A stretch of 8,885 bases of DNA from an uncultured Bacilli bacterium (lineage in GTDB: Bacteria > Bacillota_I > Bacilli_A > RF39 > UBA660). Positions 1-7,381 of the stretch are shown here, in pieces. A program made the translations under genes and the position numbers. Location: contig CALVLG010000038.1 in assembly GCA_944336815.1 (NCBI GenBank), positions 1-8,885 on the forward strand, given 5' to 3'. The notes under the pieces were generated by a model. That model made no database searches. It was not told the origin of the DNA and saw nothing but the letters and a program-made list of their open reading frames with translations. Every line of letters starts with the position of its first letter. Position 1 is the first letter of the stretch.

Positions 1-236
1 TCATTATCCGCGGTTATTAAGCCTTCACTTATTAAGGTTTTGACATCCATAACCGTTCTATTTGTTTCACTTGCATAACTTATTGCTTTACTTTCTACTT
101 CGGCAACTTTTGATTCATAAATACTTTCATTGACGTTTCTTCTAACACCATTATAAACAGGCACAGCTATTAATAATAAAATACTTATAATTACTAACGC
201 AGCCATTAATTCAACTAACGTAAAACCTTTTTTCAC
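1..236 (-). CDS. Type II secretion/competence pseudopilin, N-terminal part (runs off the left edge)
   Basis: The visible 78 codons begin with a GTG start and read MKKGFTLVELMAALVIIS, a textbook class III signal peptide. The prepilin peptidase would cut between Gly4 and Phe5, leaving an N-methylated Phe and the conserved Glu at mature position 5. The hydrophobic helix runs to about residue 26 and is followed by a polar helical stretch (VRRNVNESIYESKVAEVES), as in ComGC/GspG-like pseudopilins. These proteins assemble into short pili for DNA uptake or secretion. The GTG at 236 is chosen because AGGA at 249-246 lies 9 nt upstream and the in-frame region above it closes at once. A promoter-like TATAAT lies at 261-256. 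The C-terminal globular domain is outside the window, so the exact subfamily (ComGC, GspG or minor pilin) cannot be decided. The family is clear from the N-terminus. Confidence 0.85.
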   Translation of the reverse strand, partial: MKKGFTLVELMAALVIISILLLIAVPVYNGVRRNVNESIYESKVAEVESKAISYASETNRTVMDVKTLISEGLITADN

Positions 237-255
237 ACTCTCACATCCTAATTTT

Positions 256-286
256 ATTATAACAGCTTTTTTAGAAAGTGAGGCAA
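256..286 (-). promoter_or_regulatory. Candidate promoter of the pseudopilin gene
   Basis: A perfect TATAAT lies at 261-256 on the minus strand, about 20 nt upstream of the GTG start. The best -35 match is TTGCCT at 286-281, with a long 19-bp spacer. The -10 is convincing and the -35 is weak. Confidence 0.4.
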
Positions 287-314
287 AAAGATTAAGAATA
301 TGTCAATGAATTGT

Positions 315-338
315 AAAAAAAGACCTTAGTTGGTCTTT
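315..338 (-). terminator. Rho-independent terminator of tig
   Basis: On the minus strand, 7-bp arms (AAAGACC at 338-332 and GGTCTTT at 325-319, 6-nt loop) are followed by further Ts down to 315. The stem begins inside the trigger-factor stop codon (339-337), so the gene ends directly in its terminator. This separates tig from the downstream pseudopilin gene. Confidence 0.85.
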
Positions 339-1587
339 AATTATTTGTTTTTAAAAATTCTAATGTTTTACGCATTTTAGAATCGTATTTTAAAACTTCC
401 ATACTACCAAAAGCTTTTAAAAGTTCATCTTTTGAAATACCATAATTTTTAGCCATTTCTTCAGCATCTTTGTTAGCTTCTTCATCAGTCACTTCTATTT
501 TTTCAGCTTCTGCAACGGCTTCTAATAAGTAACGATATTTAATTCTTTTAATTGCTTCTGGTTCCATGTTTTTATGAACATCTTCCATAGTAAGTTTACT
601 AAATTCTAAATATTGTTCCATTTTTAAACCTTGCATTTGAAGTTGATTTTCAAATTGGTGAAGCATACGATGAACTTCATCATCAATAATTTCGGTGCTT
701 AAATCAACTTTCATGTTTTCCGCTGCTTTATTTAATACTTCTTCAATGAAGCGATCATCGATTTCTCTTTGTTTACGTTCTTTAATAACTTTTTCTACTT
801 CTTTAGCTAGTTCAGAAGCATTTGTTACTTTATCATAGCCTAAATCTTTAAAGAAATTGTCATCAATATCTGGTAAAACACGCGTTTTAATTTCTCTTAA
901 AGTTACATGGAAAGTAACTTTTTTACCAGCAAGATCTTTAACGTAATCTTTTGGGAAAGCAAGCTCTAAATCTTTTTCATCGCCCACTTTCATCTTTAAA
1001 ACGCCTTCTTCAAAGCCAGGAATAAAAGTGTGTGAACCAATTTCTAATGGATAGTTTTCACCACTGCCACCTTCTAATTCTTTGCCATCAACGTAGCCTT
1101 TGAAATCAATAACAGCTGTGTCACCATCTTCTACTTCACCGTCTTCTTTAACTCTAATTTCCGCAAATTGTTCTCTTAAATGTTCAATCTCGTCATCTAT
1201 TTCTTTTTGATCGACACTAACTTTATCTTTTTTGATTTTTAAATTTTTATATTCACCTAATTTTACTTCTGGTTTACCAACAATGGTAATTGTAAAAGTA
1301 ACAGAGTCTTTATCAATTGCTGGAATATCAATTTTTGGTTCAACTACTGGTTCTACTTTACTCTTATCAAGGGCTTTTTTGTAAGCGTCATTTAAACAAC
1401 TATCGACAGCTTCCATATATAATGATTCAAGGCCAAATTTTTCTAAATAGATATTTTTAGGAACAGAACCTTTTCTAAAACCATCAACTTTCACTTCTTT
1501 TACTTTCTTTTTAAATGCTTTATCTAAGGCTTTTTGCCATTCTTCACCTTCAATTTTAATTGTAATTTTTTCTTCGTTTTTTGCCAT
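337..1587 (-). CDS. tig: Trigger factor, ribosome-associated chaperone and peptidyl-prolyl isomerase
   Basis: The 416-residue product has all three trigger-factor domains at near-normal family length (about 430). The N-terminal ribosome-binding domain carries the signature GFRKGSVPKN (residues 36-45), which docks on ribosomal protein L23 beside the exit tunnel. Ser41 sits where Lys or Arg is common. An FKBP-type PPIase domain spans about residues 153-233 (DTAVIDFKGYVDG, GSHTFIPGFEEGVLKMKVG). The helical C-terminal chaperone arms follow. It binds nascent chains in the cytoplasm. The ATG at 1587 is preferred over the in-frame ATG at 1611: a strong AAAGGAG lies just upstream of 1587, and the promoter puts the transcript start near 1610, too close for the longer form. 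It is monocistronic, with its own promoter and terminator. Confidence 0.97.
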   Translation of the reverse strand: MAKNEEKITIKIEGEEWQKALDKAFKKKVKEVKVDGFRKGSVPKNIYLEKFGLESLYMEAVDSCLNDAYKKALDKSKVEPVVEPKIDIPAIDKDSVTFTITIVGKPEVKLGEYKNLKIKKDKVSVDQKEIDDEIEHLREQFAEIRVKEDGEVEDGDTAVIDFKGYVDGKELEGGSGENYPLEIGSHTFIPGFEEGVLKMKVGDEKDLELAFPKDYVKDLAGKKVTFHVTLREIKTRVLPDIDDNFFKDLGYDKVTNASELAKEVEKVIKERKQREIDDRFIEEVLNKAAENMKVDLSTEIIDDEVHRMLHQFENQLQMQGLKMEQYLEFSKLTMEDVHKNMEPEAIKRIKYRYLLEAVAEAEKIEVTDEEANKDAEEMAKNYGISKDELLKAFGSMEVLKYDSKMRKTLEFLKTNN

Positions 1588-1616
1588 TTTATAATAGCTC
1601 CTTTCATTCATGCTTT

Positions 1617-1645
1617 ATTATAACGTGTTCAACTAATAATTGCAA
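1617..1645 (-). promoter_or_regulatory. Sigma-A promoter of tig
   Basis: TTGCAA (1645-1640) and a perfect TATAAT (1622-1617) are separated by exactly 17 bp on the minus strand. Predicted transcription starts near 1610, giving a leader of about 23 nt that holds the AAAGGAG ribosome site. No terminator separates this from the preceding membrane-protein gene (stop at 1652), so some read-through into tig is possible. Confidence 0.75.
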
Positions 1646-1651
1646 ACGGTT

Positions 1652-1969
1652 TTATAGTTTTTTAGCCATTTCATCGTAAATCTTATATAAATATTGGACA
1701 TTATTTTCTAAAAAGAAATAATGTAAGATATAAAAGATTAGAAAAACAAGCAAGATAAAAAAGATTGGTAGGAAGATATATGATACCATTCCTAAGGCGA
1801 GAAAAACTAAGGCAAAGATAGCAAAAAATAAGGTTACTAGTAAGTGGATTAGTCTTTCATGTTGAAAAAAACTTATTTTAACGCGAAATTCTTCAAGATC
1901 TTTTGAAGTTACATGACTAGTTTTCTTCGCTTCCATTTCCCGAACATAATTCATTAGATATTTTTTCAT
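1652..1969 (-). CDS. Small two-helix membrane protein of unknown function
   Basis: I do not recognise this 105-residue protein. A polar, charged N-terminus (about residues 1-38, including TSKDLEEFRVKISFFQHERL) precedes two adjacent hydrophobic segments at about 41-61 and 63-86. A short polar tail (NNVQYLYKIYDEMAKKL) follows. The shape suggests a helical hairpin with both ends on the same, probably cytoplasmic, side. The start at 1969 has AGAGGA about 6 nt upstream. Its first 53 nt lie inside the 3' end of the upstream 313-codon gene in another frame, so the two are probably translationally coupled and functionally linked. It appears to be the last gene of this unit, and no clear terminator follows before the tig promoter. 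Strong hydrophobicity and a good ribosome site support a real gene. Confidence 0.75.
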   Translation of the reverse strand: MKKYLMNYVREMEAKKTSHVTSKDLEEFRVKISFFQHERLIHLLVTLFFAIFALVFLALGMVSYIFLPIFFILLVFLIFYILHYFFLENNVQYLYKIYDEMAKKL

Positions 1970-2858
1970 TTTTTTCCTCTTTTCTTTTTATTCTACTAAT
2001 ACCGAAAGACAGGCCTAAACTAATTAGAATAATAAGCCATACTTCTTTACTTATTTCATTAATTATATAATTTATAAAAGGACTTAATAATGATACTTCC
2101 TCCATTAAAAATTCTTTGACAACGGTTCCCAAAATAATTTCGCCAAGAATAAAGAATAAGGCGTAGATAAAGAAAAAGGTTTTAAAATATTTAACTCTCA
2201 TTCCTTTATTAATAAGCCATAGAAGAAACAAAAGAATACTTGTTATTAAAAGGCCAATAAGTAAAAAAGGGATACTGGTTATTAAACGAATACTATTAAA
2301 AAAATCGGCTAAAGTAAAATTGTTTATTAAAACGACTTTAGAAAAAGGAACGTCTGCTAATAGTTCTTTGGCTGATGGAAAAAAATAAGCGACATCACTA
2401 GCGTGTTCTTTAGCTAAAGCCATGATTTTATCCTCTTCTTCTGGAGTTAAAGTTAGGCCAACATTTGTTAAAGCCGTTTCGATAATAGGCATATTTTCCG
2501 TAACTAAATTTAGAACTTCTTTATCAGTTATAACTTTTTCATCAGTTTCATATATAAGGTATGATAAAACACTGGCGGCATACTTACCAACGAAATCTTT
2601 AGTTGCCTCACTATTTAAGACACTTTTAATTGTATCTTTGGGAATTTCAATTTCAATAAAGTAATCTTCAACTTGGCTAATTAATTCTTCCCCTATAATA
2701 GTTGCTTCATCAGCAATAAAAGAAAAGTCGGCGCCTTTGATATAAGAAACGATTTTGTCTTCACGTAAGTTTATTTTTAACAACACACACAAAGTTAAGC
2801 TAATGCTAGCTAATAAACTTAAAATAAAAAGAACAAAAGAAACGATTTTTTTACCCAT
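1917..2858 (-). CDS. Membrane protein with extracytoplasmic domain, unknown function
   Basis: I do not recognise the family of this 313-residue protein. It starts with a signal-anchor-like helix (residues 7-27). A mostly soluble domain of about 160 residues (30-190), rich in acidic residues and predicted to lie outside the cell, comes next. Three more hydrophobic segments follow at about 193-216, 227-247 and 271-288. The basic and polar tail (SRIKRKEEKNEKISNELCSGNGSEEN, shown here only to note its composition, starts near residue 288) would be cytoplasmic, and its codons are shared with the start of the downstream gene. The ATG at 2858 has GAGG about 7 nt upstream. It heads a two-gene unit with its own promoter. 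The topology resembles assorted Bacillota surface membrane proteins; I see no catalytic motif. Confidence 0.8.
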   Translation of the reverse strand: MGKKIVSFVLFILSLLASISLTLCVLLKINLREDKIVSYIKGADFSFIADEATIIGEELISQVEDYFIEIEIPKDTIKSVLNSEATKDFVGKYAASVLSYLIYETDEKVITDKEVLNLVTENMPIIETALTNVGLTLTPEEEDKIMALAKEHASDVAYFFPSAKELLADVPFSKVVLINNFTLADFFNSIRLITSIPFLLIGLLITSILLFLLWLINKGMRVKYFKTFFFIYALFFILGEIILGTVVKEFLMEEVSLLSPFINYIINEISKEVWLIILISLGLSFGISRIKRKEEKNEKISNELCSGNGSEEN

Positions 2859-2875
2859 AATTATACCTCATATAA

Positions 2876-2904
2876 ATTATACCTTCTTTTTTTCTTCTTG
2901 GCAA
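2876..2904 (-). promoter_or_regulatory. Sigma-A promoter of the two-gene membrane-protein unit
   Basis: TTGCCA (2904-2899) and TATAAT (2881-2876) are spaced by exactly 17 bp on the minus strand. The predicted start is near 2869, which leaves an unusually short leader of about 11 nt with the GAGG ribosome site almost at the 5' end. Confidence 0.7.
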
Positions 2905-2941
2905 TTTGCTATTTTAAATCATTAAATTAATTTGCGCATAT

Positions 2942-2978
2942 AAAAACCTCATTTCTATTTTAATCTAGAAACAAGGTT
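2942..2978 (-). terminator. Terminator of the acp-to-membrane-protein operon
   Basis: On the minus strand an AACCT/AGGTT outer stem (2978-2974 with 2949-2945) and a TTTCTA/TAGAAA inner stem (2971-2966 with 2957-2952) are separated by a CA/CA-type internal loop. A T run extends down to 2942. It sits 18 nt beyond the stop codon of the four-helix protein and ends the long operon. Confidence 0.75.
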
Positions 2979-2995
2979 AATATTATTTTGCGTTT

Positions 2996-3436
2996 TTATT
3001 TTCTTTTGGTATATTTTACATCACTTAAATATTTGTTTAAAGCAACTAGGGCAAGTAAAGTAGATACTATAACTCCTAATGTTGCTTGGTAAGCAATGGT
3101 TACACCTAAAGAAATATCACATGTACTAATTTGGAAGACATTTTCGATTAAACCAAATACAATTAAGAAACCTAAAACGCCGGCACCTATTGCAAATGGA
3201 AGAGCTCTTAAAAAAGCTGAACCAACGCTTAAATTTCTTTTAACCGCTTTAGAGCCTGTTTTTAAAACAATAACGGTATTTAAAAGAGTTGGAATTAAAC
3301 AGCACATTGCTCCACCAATATAGTTTGGAATGGCATCTTCCGTATTTACCCCAACTAAAGCTGTTAGAATACTACCTAAAATAAAACCAACAACTATACC
3401 GGGAATTAACAATTTGAATTTTTCTTTTCCTTTCAT
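2996..3436 (-). CDS. Small four-helix membrane protein, unknown function, last gene of the acyl operon
   Basis: This 146-residue protein is almost entirely hydrophobic, with segments at about 8-30, 37-58, 78-99 and 111-134. A Lys-rich start (MKGKEKFK) and a basic tail (KYTKRK) place both ends in the cytoplasm. Glycine-rich helices (GIVVGFILGSILTALVG) and a Cys pair at residues 45-46 are notable. I do not recognise the family. The ATG at 3436 lies 8 nt after the kinase stop codon, and the ribosome site AGGAG overlaps that TAG stop, so translation is coupled to the kinase gene. The position suggests a role in moving a substrate or product of the pathway, such as a short acid, but that is only inference from context. 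It could instead be an unrelated passenger. Confidence 0.8.
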   Translation of the reverse strand: MKGKEKFKLLIPGIVVGFILGSILTALVGVNTEDAIPNYIGGAMCCLIPTLLNTVIVLKTGSKAVKRNLSVGSAFLRALPFAIGAGVLGFLIVFGLIENVFQISTCDISLGVTIAYQATLGVIVSTLLALVALNKYLSDVKYTKRK

Positions 3437-3444
3437 AAACTCTC

Positions 3445-4548
3445 CTACAATTCTTTAAAAACTGGTTTACCGGTATAAACAACCGTTTTTTCTTCGCCTT
3501 TCATAACCCGTAAAGCACCTGCTGCTAAGGCTTCTAATTCAAACTCACCTGGCATTACAACAACAGGGGCTAATTTTGAAATATATTTTTTTATTTTACG
3601 GTCAACATAAGAATCGTTTGAAATGCCGCCCGTTAAAATAATGGCACTACAATTGCATTTTAAAGCCACATACATTGCGCCTACTTGTTTAGCAATTTGA
3701 TAAACCATTGCATCTACAATTGTTTGAGCTTTTTGATCACCTTTTTTGACACGAGCTAAAATTTCTCTTATGTCATTTGTGCCAAGCCAAGCCATTAAAC
3801 CGCCATTTTTACCAATTAAACCATATATTTCTTTTTCGGTATATTTGTTGCTAAAGCAAAGTTTGGCTAAGGCTTTGGCTGGAACGAAGCCACTTCTTGT
3901 TGGCGCCATTGGACCATCACCATTAACAATATCATTTGAATCAATCATTTTGCCATGATTATGAGCTGTAATTGAAATACCGCCGCCTAAATGACATATA
4001 ATTAAGTTCAAGTCTTTGTATTTTTTGCCAATTTTTTTAGCATAACGAATACCAATTTCTTTTTGATTTAAAGCATGAATTCGGCTTTCACGATAAATTT
4101 CTGGAATACCAGTAATTCTAGCTTCCGTGATAAACTCATCAACATCTGGCGGATTAACGCAGAAAGAAGGTTTATCATACTTTTGGCCAAGTTCATAGGC
4201 AATTGTAATTCCTAAGGCTGATGGATGTTTTACGGTATACATCATTTTGGCATGTTTATACATAATGGGGTTTATTTCATAAGTTCCCCCAGCGCATGAA
4301 ACAAGGCCACCACCACGACCAGCAAAAGCATCAATAGATTCCATAGGAATTTTTTTAGCTTGTAAAACTTTAATAATAACATCTTCCCGAAAATCTTTTT
4401 GGTCAGCGATTTCTTTAAATGGCGCTAGTTCTTCAACGCTATGGGAAATACTTTCTCGTAAAACACATTTTTCGTTATCAAAAATGCCTATTTTAGTACT
4501 AGTTGAGCCAGGGTTTATCGAAAGAATTCTAATGACGTCTTTTTTCAT
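3445..4548 (-). CDS. buk: Butyrate-kinase-family carboxylate kinase
   Basis: The 367-residue protein belongs to the acetate/butyrate kinase branch of the ASKHA fold. It transfers phosphate between ATP and a short carboxylate to give an acyl phosphate (or the reverse, making ATP). The N-terminal phosphate loop reads ILSINPGSTSTKIG (8-21), the butyrate-kinase form; acetate kinases typically have INxGSSS and are about 400 residues. Also visible are GRGGGL (77-82), NPPDVDEF (132-139), HLGGGIS (186-192), DGPMAPTRSG (211-220), LTGGIS (305-310) and PGEFELEALAAGA (333-345). The start at 4548 is supported by AGGAG upstream, by family alignment and by a 4-nt ATGA overlap with the acyltransferase stop. 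A longer reading from 4626 would add 26 Arg/Ser-rich residues that only mirror the neighbouring gene. The family is secure; the real substrate (butyrate, isobutyrate, propionate or other) is not. Confidence 0.92.
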   Translation of the reverse strand: MKKDVIRILSINPGSTSTKIGIFDNEKCVLRESISHSVEELAPFKEIADQKDFREDVIIKVLQAKKIPMESIDAFAGRGGGLVSCAGGTYEINPIMYKHAKMMYTVKHPSALGITIAYELGQKYDKPSFCVNPPDVDEFITEARITGIPEIYRESRIHALNQKEIGIRYAKKIGKKYKDLNLIICHLGGGISITAHNHGKMIDSNDIVNGDGPMAPTRSGFVPAKALAKLCFSNKYTEKEIYGLIGKNGGLMAWLGTNDIREILARVKKGDQKAQTIVDAMVYQIAKQVGAMYVALKCNCSAIILTGGISNDSYVDRKIKKYISKLAPVVVMPGEFELEALAAGALRVMKGEEKTVVYTGKPVFKEL

Positions 4549-5552
4549 TTTTGTTTTTCTCCTGCCCGAACGACCGAAAAGACAATATTTCCGACTAATT
4601 CGTCTACTGGAGCTCCTCTTGAACAATCACTACAAATTTTTCTAAAACCTTGGAGTAAAGGTCCGTAAGCACTTGAATGACCAAATTGTTGAACTAATTT
4701 AACCCCAATATTACCCGCATTCAAGTCAGGGAAAATTAAAATATTGGCCTTTCCAGCTACTTCACTTTCTCTTTTAACTTTTTTAGCAGCAACTTCTGGA
4801 ACGATCGCAGTATCTAATTGAAATTCACCATCGATTTTTAAATCAGGTCTTTTTTCTTTAGCAATTTTTACCGCACTGACAACTTTATCTACTAGTTCAC
4901 CTTGACCAGAGCCAAGAGTTGAATAAGATAGTAAGGCACATCTTGGTTCCCAACCAGTAACTGCTTTAATTGTATCACACGTTGCAATGGCAATTGAGGC
5001 TAGTTCAGAAGCACTTGGGTTTGTACAAACCGCACAGTCAGCTAAAGCAATTAAATTACCACCGTCACTAAATGTATAATCAGGTAATTGAGCAATTCCA
5101 ACCGAAGAAATTGTGTCTAAATTATTTTCTAAGCCAACTATTGTTTGGGCAGCATAGACAAAATCACCAGAAGTACTATTAATACCAGCAAACGTTACTT
5201 CTACTTCATCTACAGCTTCCATAACTAAAGCGTAATATAATGGATCATTCATTCTGCGACGTAATGATTTTTCACCGTAGATAATATTTGGAAGTTTTAA
5301 GTATTTAGTAAGAATTTTGTTAGTATATGCTTCATCGGCAATGTCAATAAATTCCCATTTGGAATAGTCATATTTATTTTCTTCACAGAGTTTTTTTACT
5401 TCATCTATGTGTCCAACAATATATACTTTACAATATCCTTCATCACTAGCAATAGATATTGCATTTAACATTTTAACATCGTTAGCTTCAGGAAAAGCAA
5501 CCCGAACAGGATTACTTTTCGCTTTAGCTTTAACACTATCCATTAAATTCAT
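4545..5552 (-). CDS. Pta-family phosphate acyltransferase (phosphotransacetylase-like)
   Basis: This 335-residue enzyme exchanges acyl groups between CoA and phosphate. Its length and motifs match phosphate acetyltransferase rather than the shorter (about 300) classical phosphate butyryltransferase. They include VAFPEANDVKML (18-29), DPLYYALVM (103-111), LADCAVCTNPSASELASIAI (170-189), ALLSYSTLGSG (206-216), DGEFQLDTAIVPEVAAKK (241-258), VAGKANILIFPDLNAGNIG (265-283) and the catalytic-loop DCSRG (309-313). It is diverged: the region 127-134 (STSGDFVY) has Tyr133 where the family usually has an Arg after T-x-D. The start at 5552 has a very strong AAGGAGG formed with the hydrolase TAA stop. Its own TGA stop overlaps the kinase ATG. 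Paired with a butyrate-type kinase, it may use an acyl group other than acetyl. Confidence 0.9.
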   Translation of the reverse strand: MNLMDSVKAKAKSNPVRVAFPEANDVKMLNAISIASDEGYCKVYIVGHIDEVKKLCEENKYDYSKWEFIDIADEAYTNKILTKYLKLPNIIYGEKSLRRRMNDPLYYALVMEAVDEVEVTFAGINSTSGDFVYAAQTIVGLENNLDTISSVGIAQLPDYTFSDGGNLIALADCAVCTNPSASELASIAIATCDTIKAVTGWEPRCALLSYSTLGSGQGELVDKVVSAVKIAKEKRPDLKIDGEFQLDTAIVPEVAAKKVKRESEVAGKANILIFPDLNAGNIGVKLVQQFGHSSAYGPLLQGFRKICSDCSRGAPVDELVGNIVFSVVRAGEKQK

Positions 5553-5563
5553 AGAAGCCCTCC

Positions 5564-7363
5564 TTAACGATAAATGTAGTCACCATCTTCATAACGAGGA
5601 GGAATGACTGGAATAAGTAAATAAGAATCATATTTACCACCCGTATGAATAACATGTTTTCCTTTATTATCTGGAAGCCATGCTAGAGGTTCAAACCAAG
5701 GATCACGAATATAACGACCAGCAATTTGAATCCGTAATTTTTGACCTTTATGCCAAATACGAGAAATTGGCCAAATTTCAATATCAACTGGAACAATTTC
5801 ACCTGGTTTTAATTTTTCAACGCGATCATGAGTGTGTACTGGTTGATATTCGGTTGATAATTCTTCATCAAGGTGGCGAGCAGAAACCCGCATTTTCCCC
5901 CATGAACCAGGGTGTTTTTCGGTTCCGAAAATTGTGACTGGTAGTTCTTCACCTTTAGTTGAAGTTTTTTTGATATTAACAAATAAATCCATGTCATCAT
6001 GACCTTCAGCTTCAACCCATAAGCGAAGTTTCATATAACCAGTAAGTTCAGTATCTTTTCTAAAGGTATATTCAAAGTTTGTTTCCCCTTTGATAGGATC
6101 ATAACTAACTTTAGCCGCTTCTTTTACTGGAGCATCGCCAATTTTACCATTTTTGGCATTTAAGTAAATTTTCTTATATTCTGTTCTAGCTAAAGGCCAT
6201 TCATTTTCAGGACGATCAGTTTGATAAGGATATTCAAAAGCATCCATAACTTCAATCCGAATTTTTGGCGTTAATTCCCAACCATTATAAATATTTTTTA
6301 AATAACGGTCAAAGAAACGTTTTAAATCAGCTAAGCCTTTTGGTGAATATGTATCAGGCCATTCAAAAACTTGGTGTGAACGCATCCATTTTTTATGGGT
6401 TCTAATTTTGTTAAATCCTTCCCAACTTCCTCTTAAATGGAAATGATTCCAGTTACATGTTACATAAGTTGGAATAGTAATTTTTTCATAATGAGGGATT
6501 TTATCTTGCCAATATGGACTTGTAACAAATGGTTCTTTTTGACACATTTTAGCCATATTATCAATATAACCTTTTCCCATTGTACCATAAACGATAGAAG
6601 CACCAAATAAGCCTGGAATGCCACCTTCCATTAAAGATTCACGGTACATATCACCAGTTGCTTCCCAAGGCGCTATACAAGTTAAATGTGGAGGTTGTTC
6701 AGCCGCAACACGCCACTGACTCATAGCAACACCAGAGTTACCAAACATTGCAATTTTTCCTGTACACCAAGGTTGAGTAGCAGCCCATTCAATAAAGTCG
6801 TAGCCGTCTCTTCCGTCTTGTGTACCAAACGTTTGGAAATCTCCTTCGGAATTACCAATACCTCTTGGGTCTACGTTAGCTACAGCATAACCTTCATAGC
6901 ACCAATAAAGTGGGTCTGAAGATTCAAATTTACATACATCAGAAACCGTTCCTTTAGGACATCCCATTGGTCTCATTCTTTGAATAGGTTGATCCCAAGG
7001 ACGTTTCCCAAAGAATGACCAAGAAATAATTAATGGTACAGGTTCATCTAATGCTGTTTTAGGAATATAAATATCCGCATAAATTGTTATGCCATCACGC
7101 ATTTTGATAGCTTGGTCTTGCATACACAAAACCTTTCCTTCTTCGTCAATTGGATATGTTTCTTGACGAATTGGACTTTCTACACAATAGTTCATTGCTT
7201 CTTCACGCGGAACTTTAGCAAATTCTTCGGCTGGAATAGGTTCAGCCATTTTAGTGAAAATAACATCGCAACTAGAACCGTCAGGGTATGTTACTTTCAC
7301 AATTTTTTCGTCACGTTTTGGTTCTTCAGTGACGAATGTCATTTCTTCCTTTTCTTCTTTCAT
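5564..7363 (-). CDS. CocE/NonD-type alpha/beta hydrolase (peptidase S15 family)
   Basis: The 599-residue protein has the architecture of CocE/X-Pro dipeptidyl-peptidase-like hydrolases, which cut esters or amides. About 75 polar residues precede the alpha/beta domain (about 80-360), and a beta-rich PepX_C-type jelly-roll domain (about 395-590) follows. Inside the catalytic domain are DPRGIGNSEG (165-174) and the nucleophile elbow AMFGNSGVAMSQW, with Ser210 as likely nucleophile. His330 (WMRSHQVF) is the likely general base. The region expected to hold the acid (CNWNHFHLRG, 303-312) shows Asn, not a clear Asp. There is no signal peptide, so it should be cytoplasmic. The ATG at 7363 has AGAGAGG upstream; Met8 is an alternative start. 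It lies 18 nt after the acp stop and 11 nt before the acyltransferase ATG, clearly within one operon. The substrate is unknown. Confidence 0.88.
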   Translation of the reverse strand: MKEEKEEMTFVTEEPKRDEKIVKVTYPDGSSCDVIFTKMAEPIPAEEFAKVPREEAMNYCVESPIRQETYPIDEEGKVLCMQDQAIKMRDGITIYADIYIPKTALDEPVPLIISWSFFGKRPWDQPIQRMRPMGCPKGTVSDVCKFESSDPLYWCYEGYAVANVDPRGIGNSEGDFQTFGTQDGRDGYDFIEWAATQPWCTGKIAMFGNSGVAMSQWRVAAEQPPHLTCIAPWEATGDMYRESLMEGGIPGLFGASIVYGTMGKGYIDNMAKMCQKEPFVTSPYWQDKIPHYEKITIPTYVTCNWNHFHLRGSWEGFNKIRTHKKWMRSHQVFEWPDTYSPKGLADLKRFFDRYLKNIYNGWELTPKIRIEVMDAFEYPYQTDRPENEWPLARTEYKKIYLNAKNGKIGDAPVKEAAKVSYDPIKGETNFEYTFRKDTELTGYMKLRLWVEAEGHDDMDLFVNIKKTSTKGEELPVTIFGTEKHPGSWGKMRVSARHLDEELSTEYQPVHTHDRVEKLKPGEIVPVDIEIWPISRIWHKGQKLRIQIAGRYIRDPWFEPLAWLPDNKGKHVIHTGGKYDSYLLIPVIPPRYEDGDYIYR

Positions 7364-7381
7364 TTTTACCTCTCTATTCTT

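Noticed and set aside
1588..1611. 8-residue N-terminal extension of trigger factor
   Set aside because: The upstream ATG coincides with the predicted transcript start and has no ribosome site, while AAAGGAG serves the ATG at 1587.
1652..2858. The two membrane-protein frames as one gene split by a frameshift
   Set aside because: The second frame has its own ribosome site and start and makes a complete two-helix protein, and the first ends in a normal polar tail, so two overlapping genes fit better.
4549..4626. 26-residue Arg/Ser-rich N-terminal extension of the kinase
   Set aside because: It lies wholly within the acyltransferase coding end in another frame, butyrate kinases start at the I-L-S-I-N-P-G-S strand, and the ATG at 4548 has a good ribosome site.
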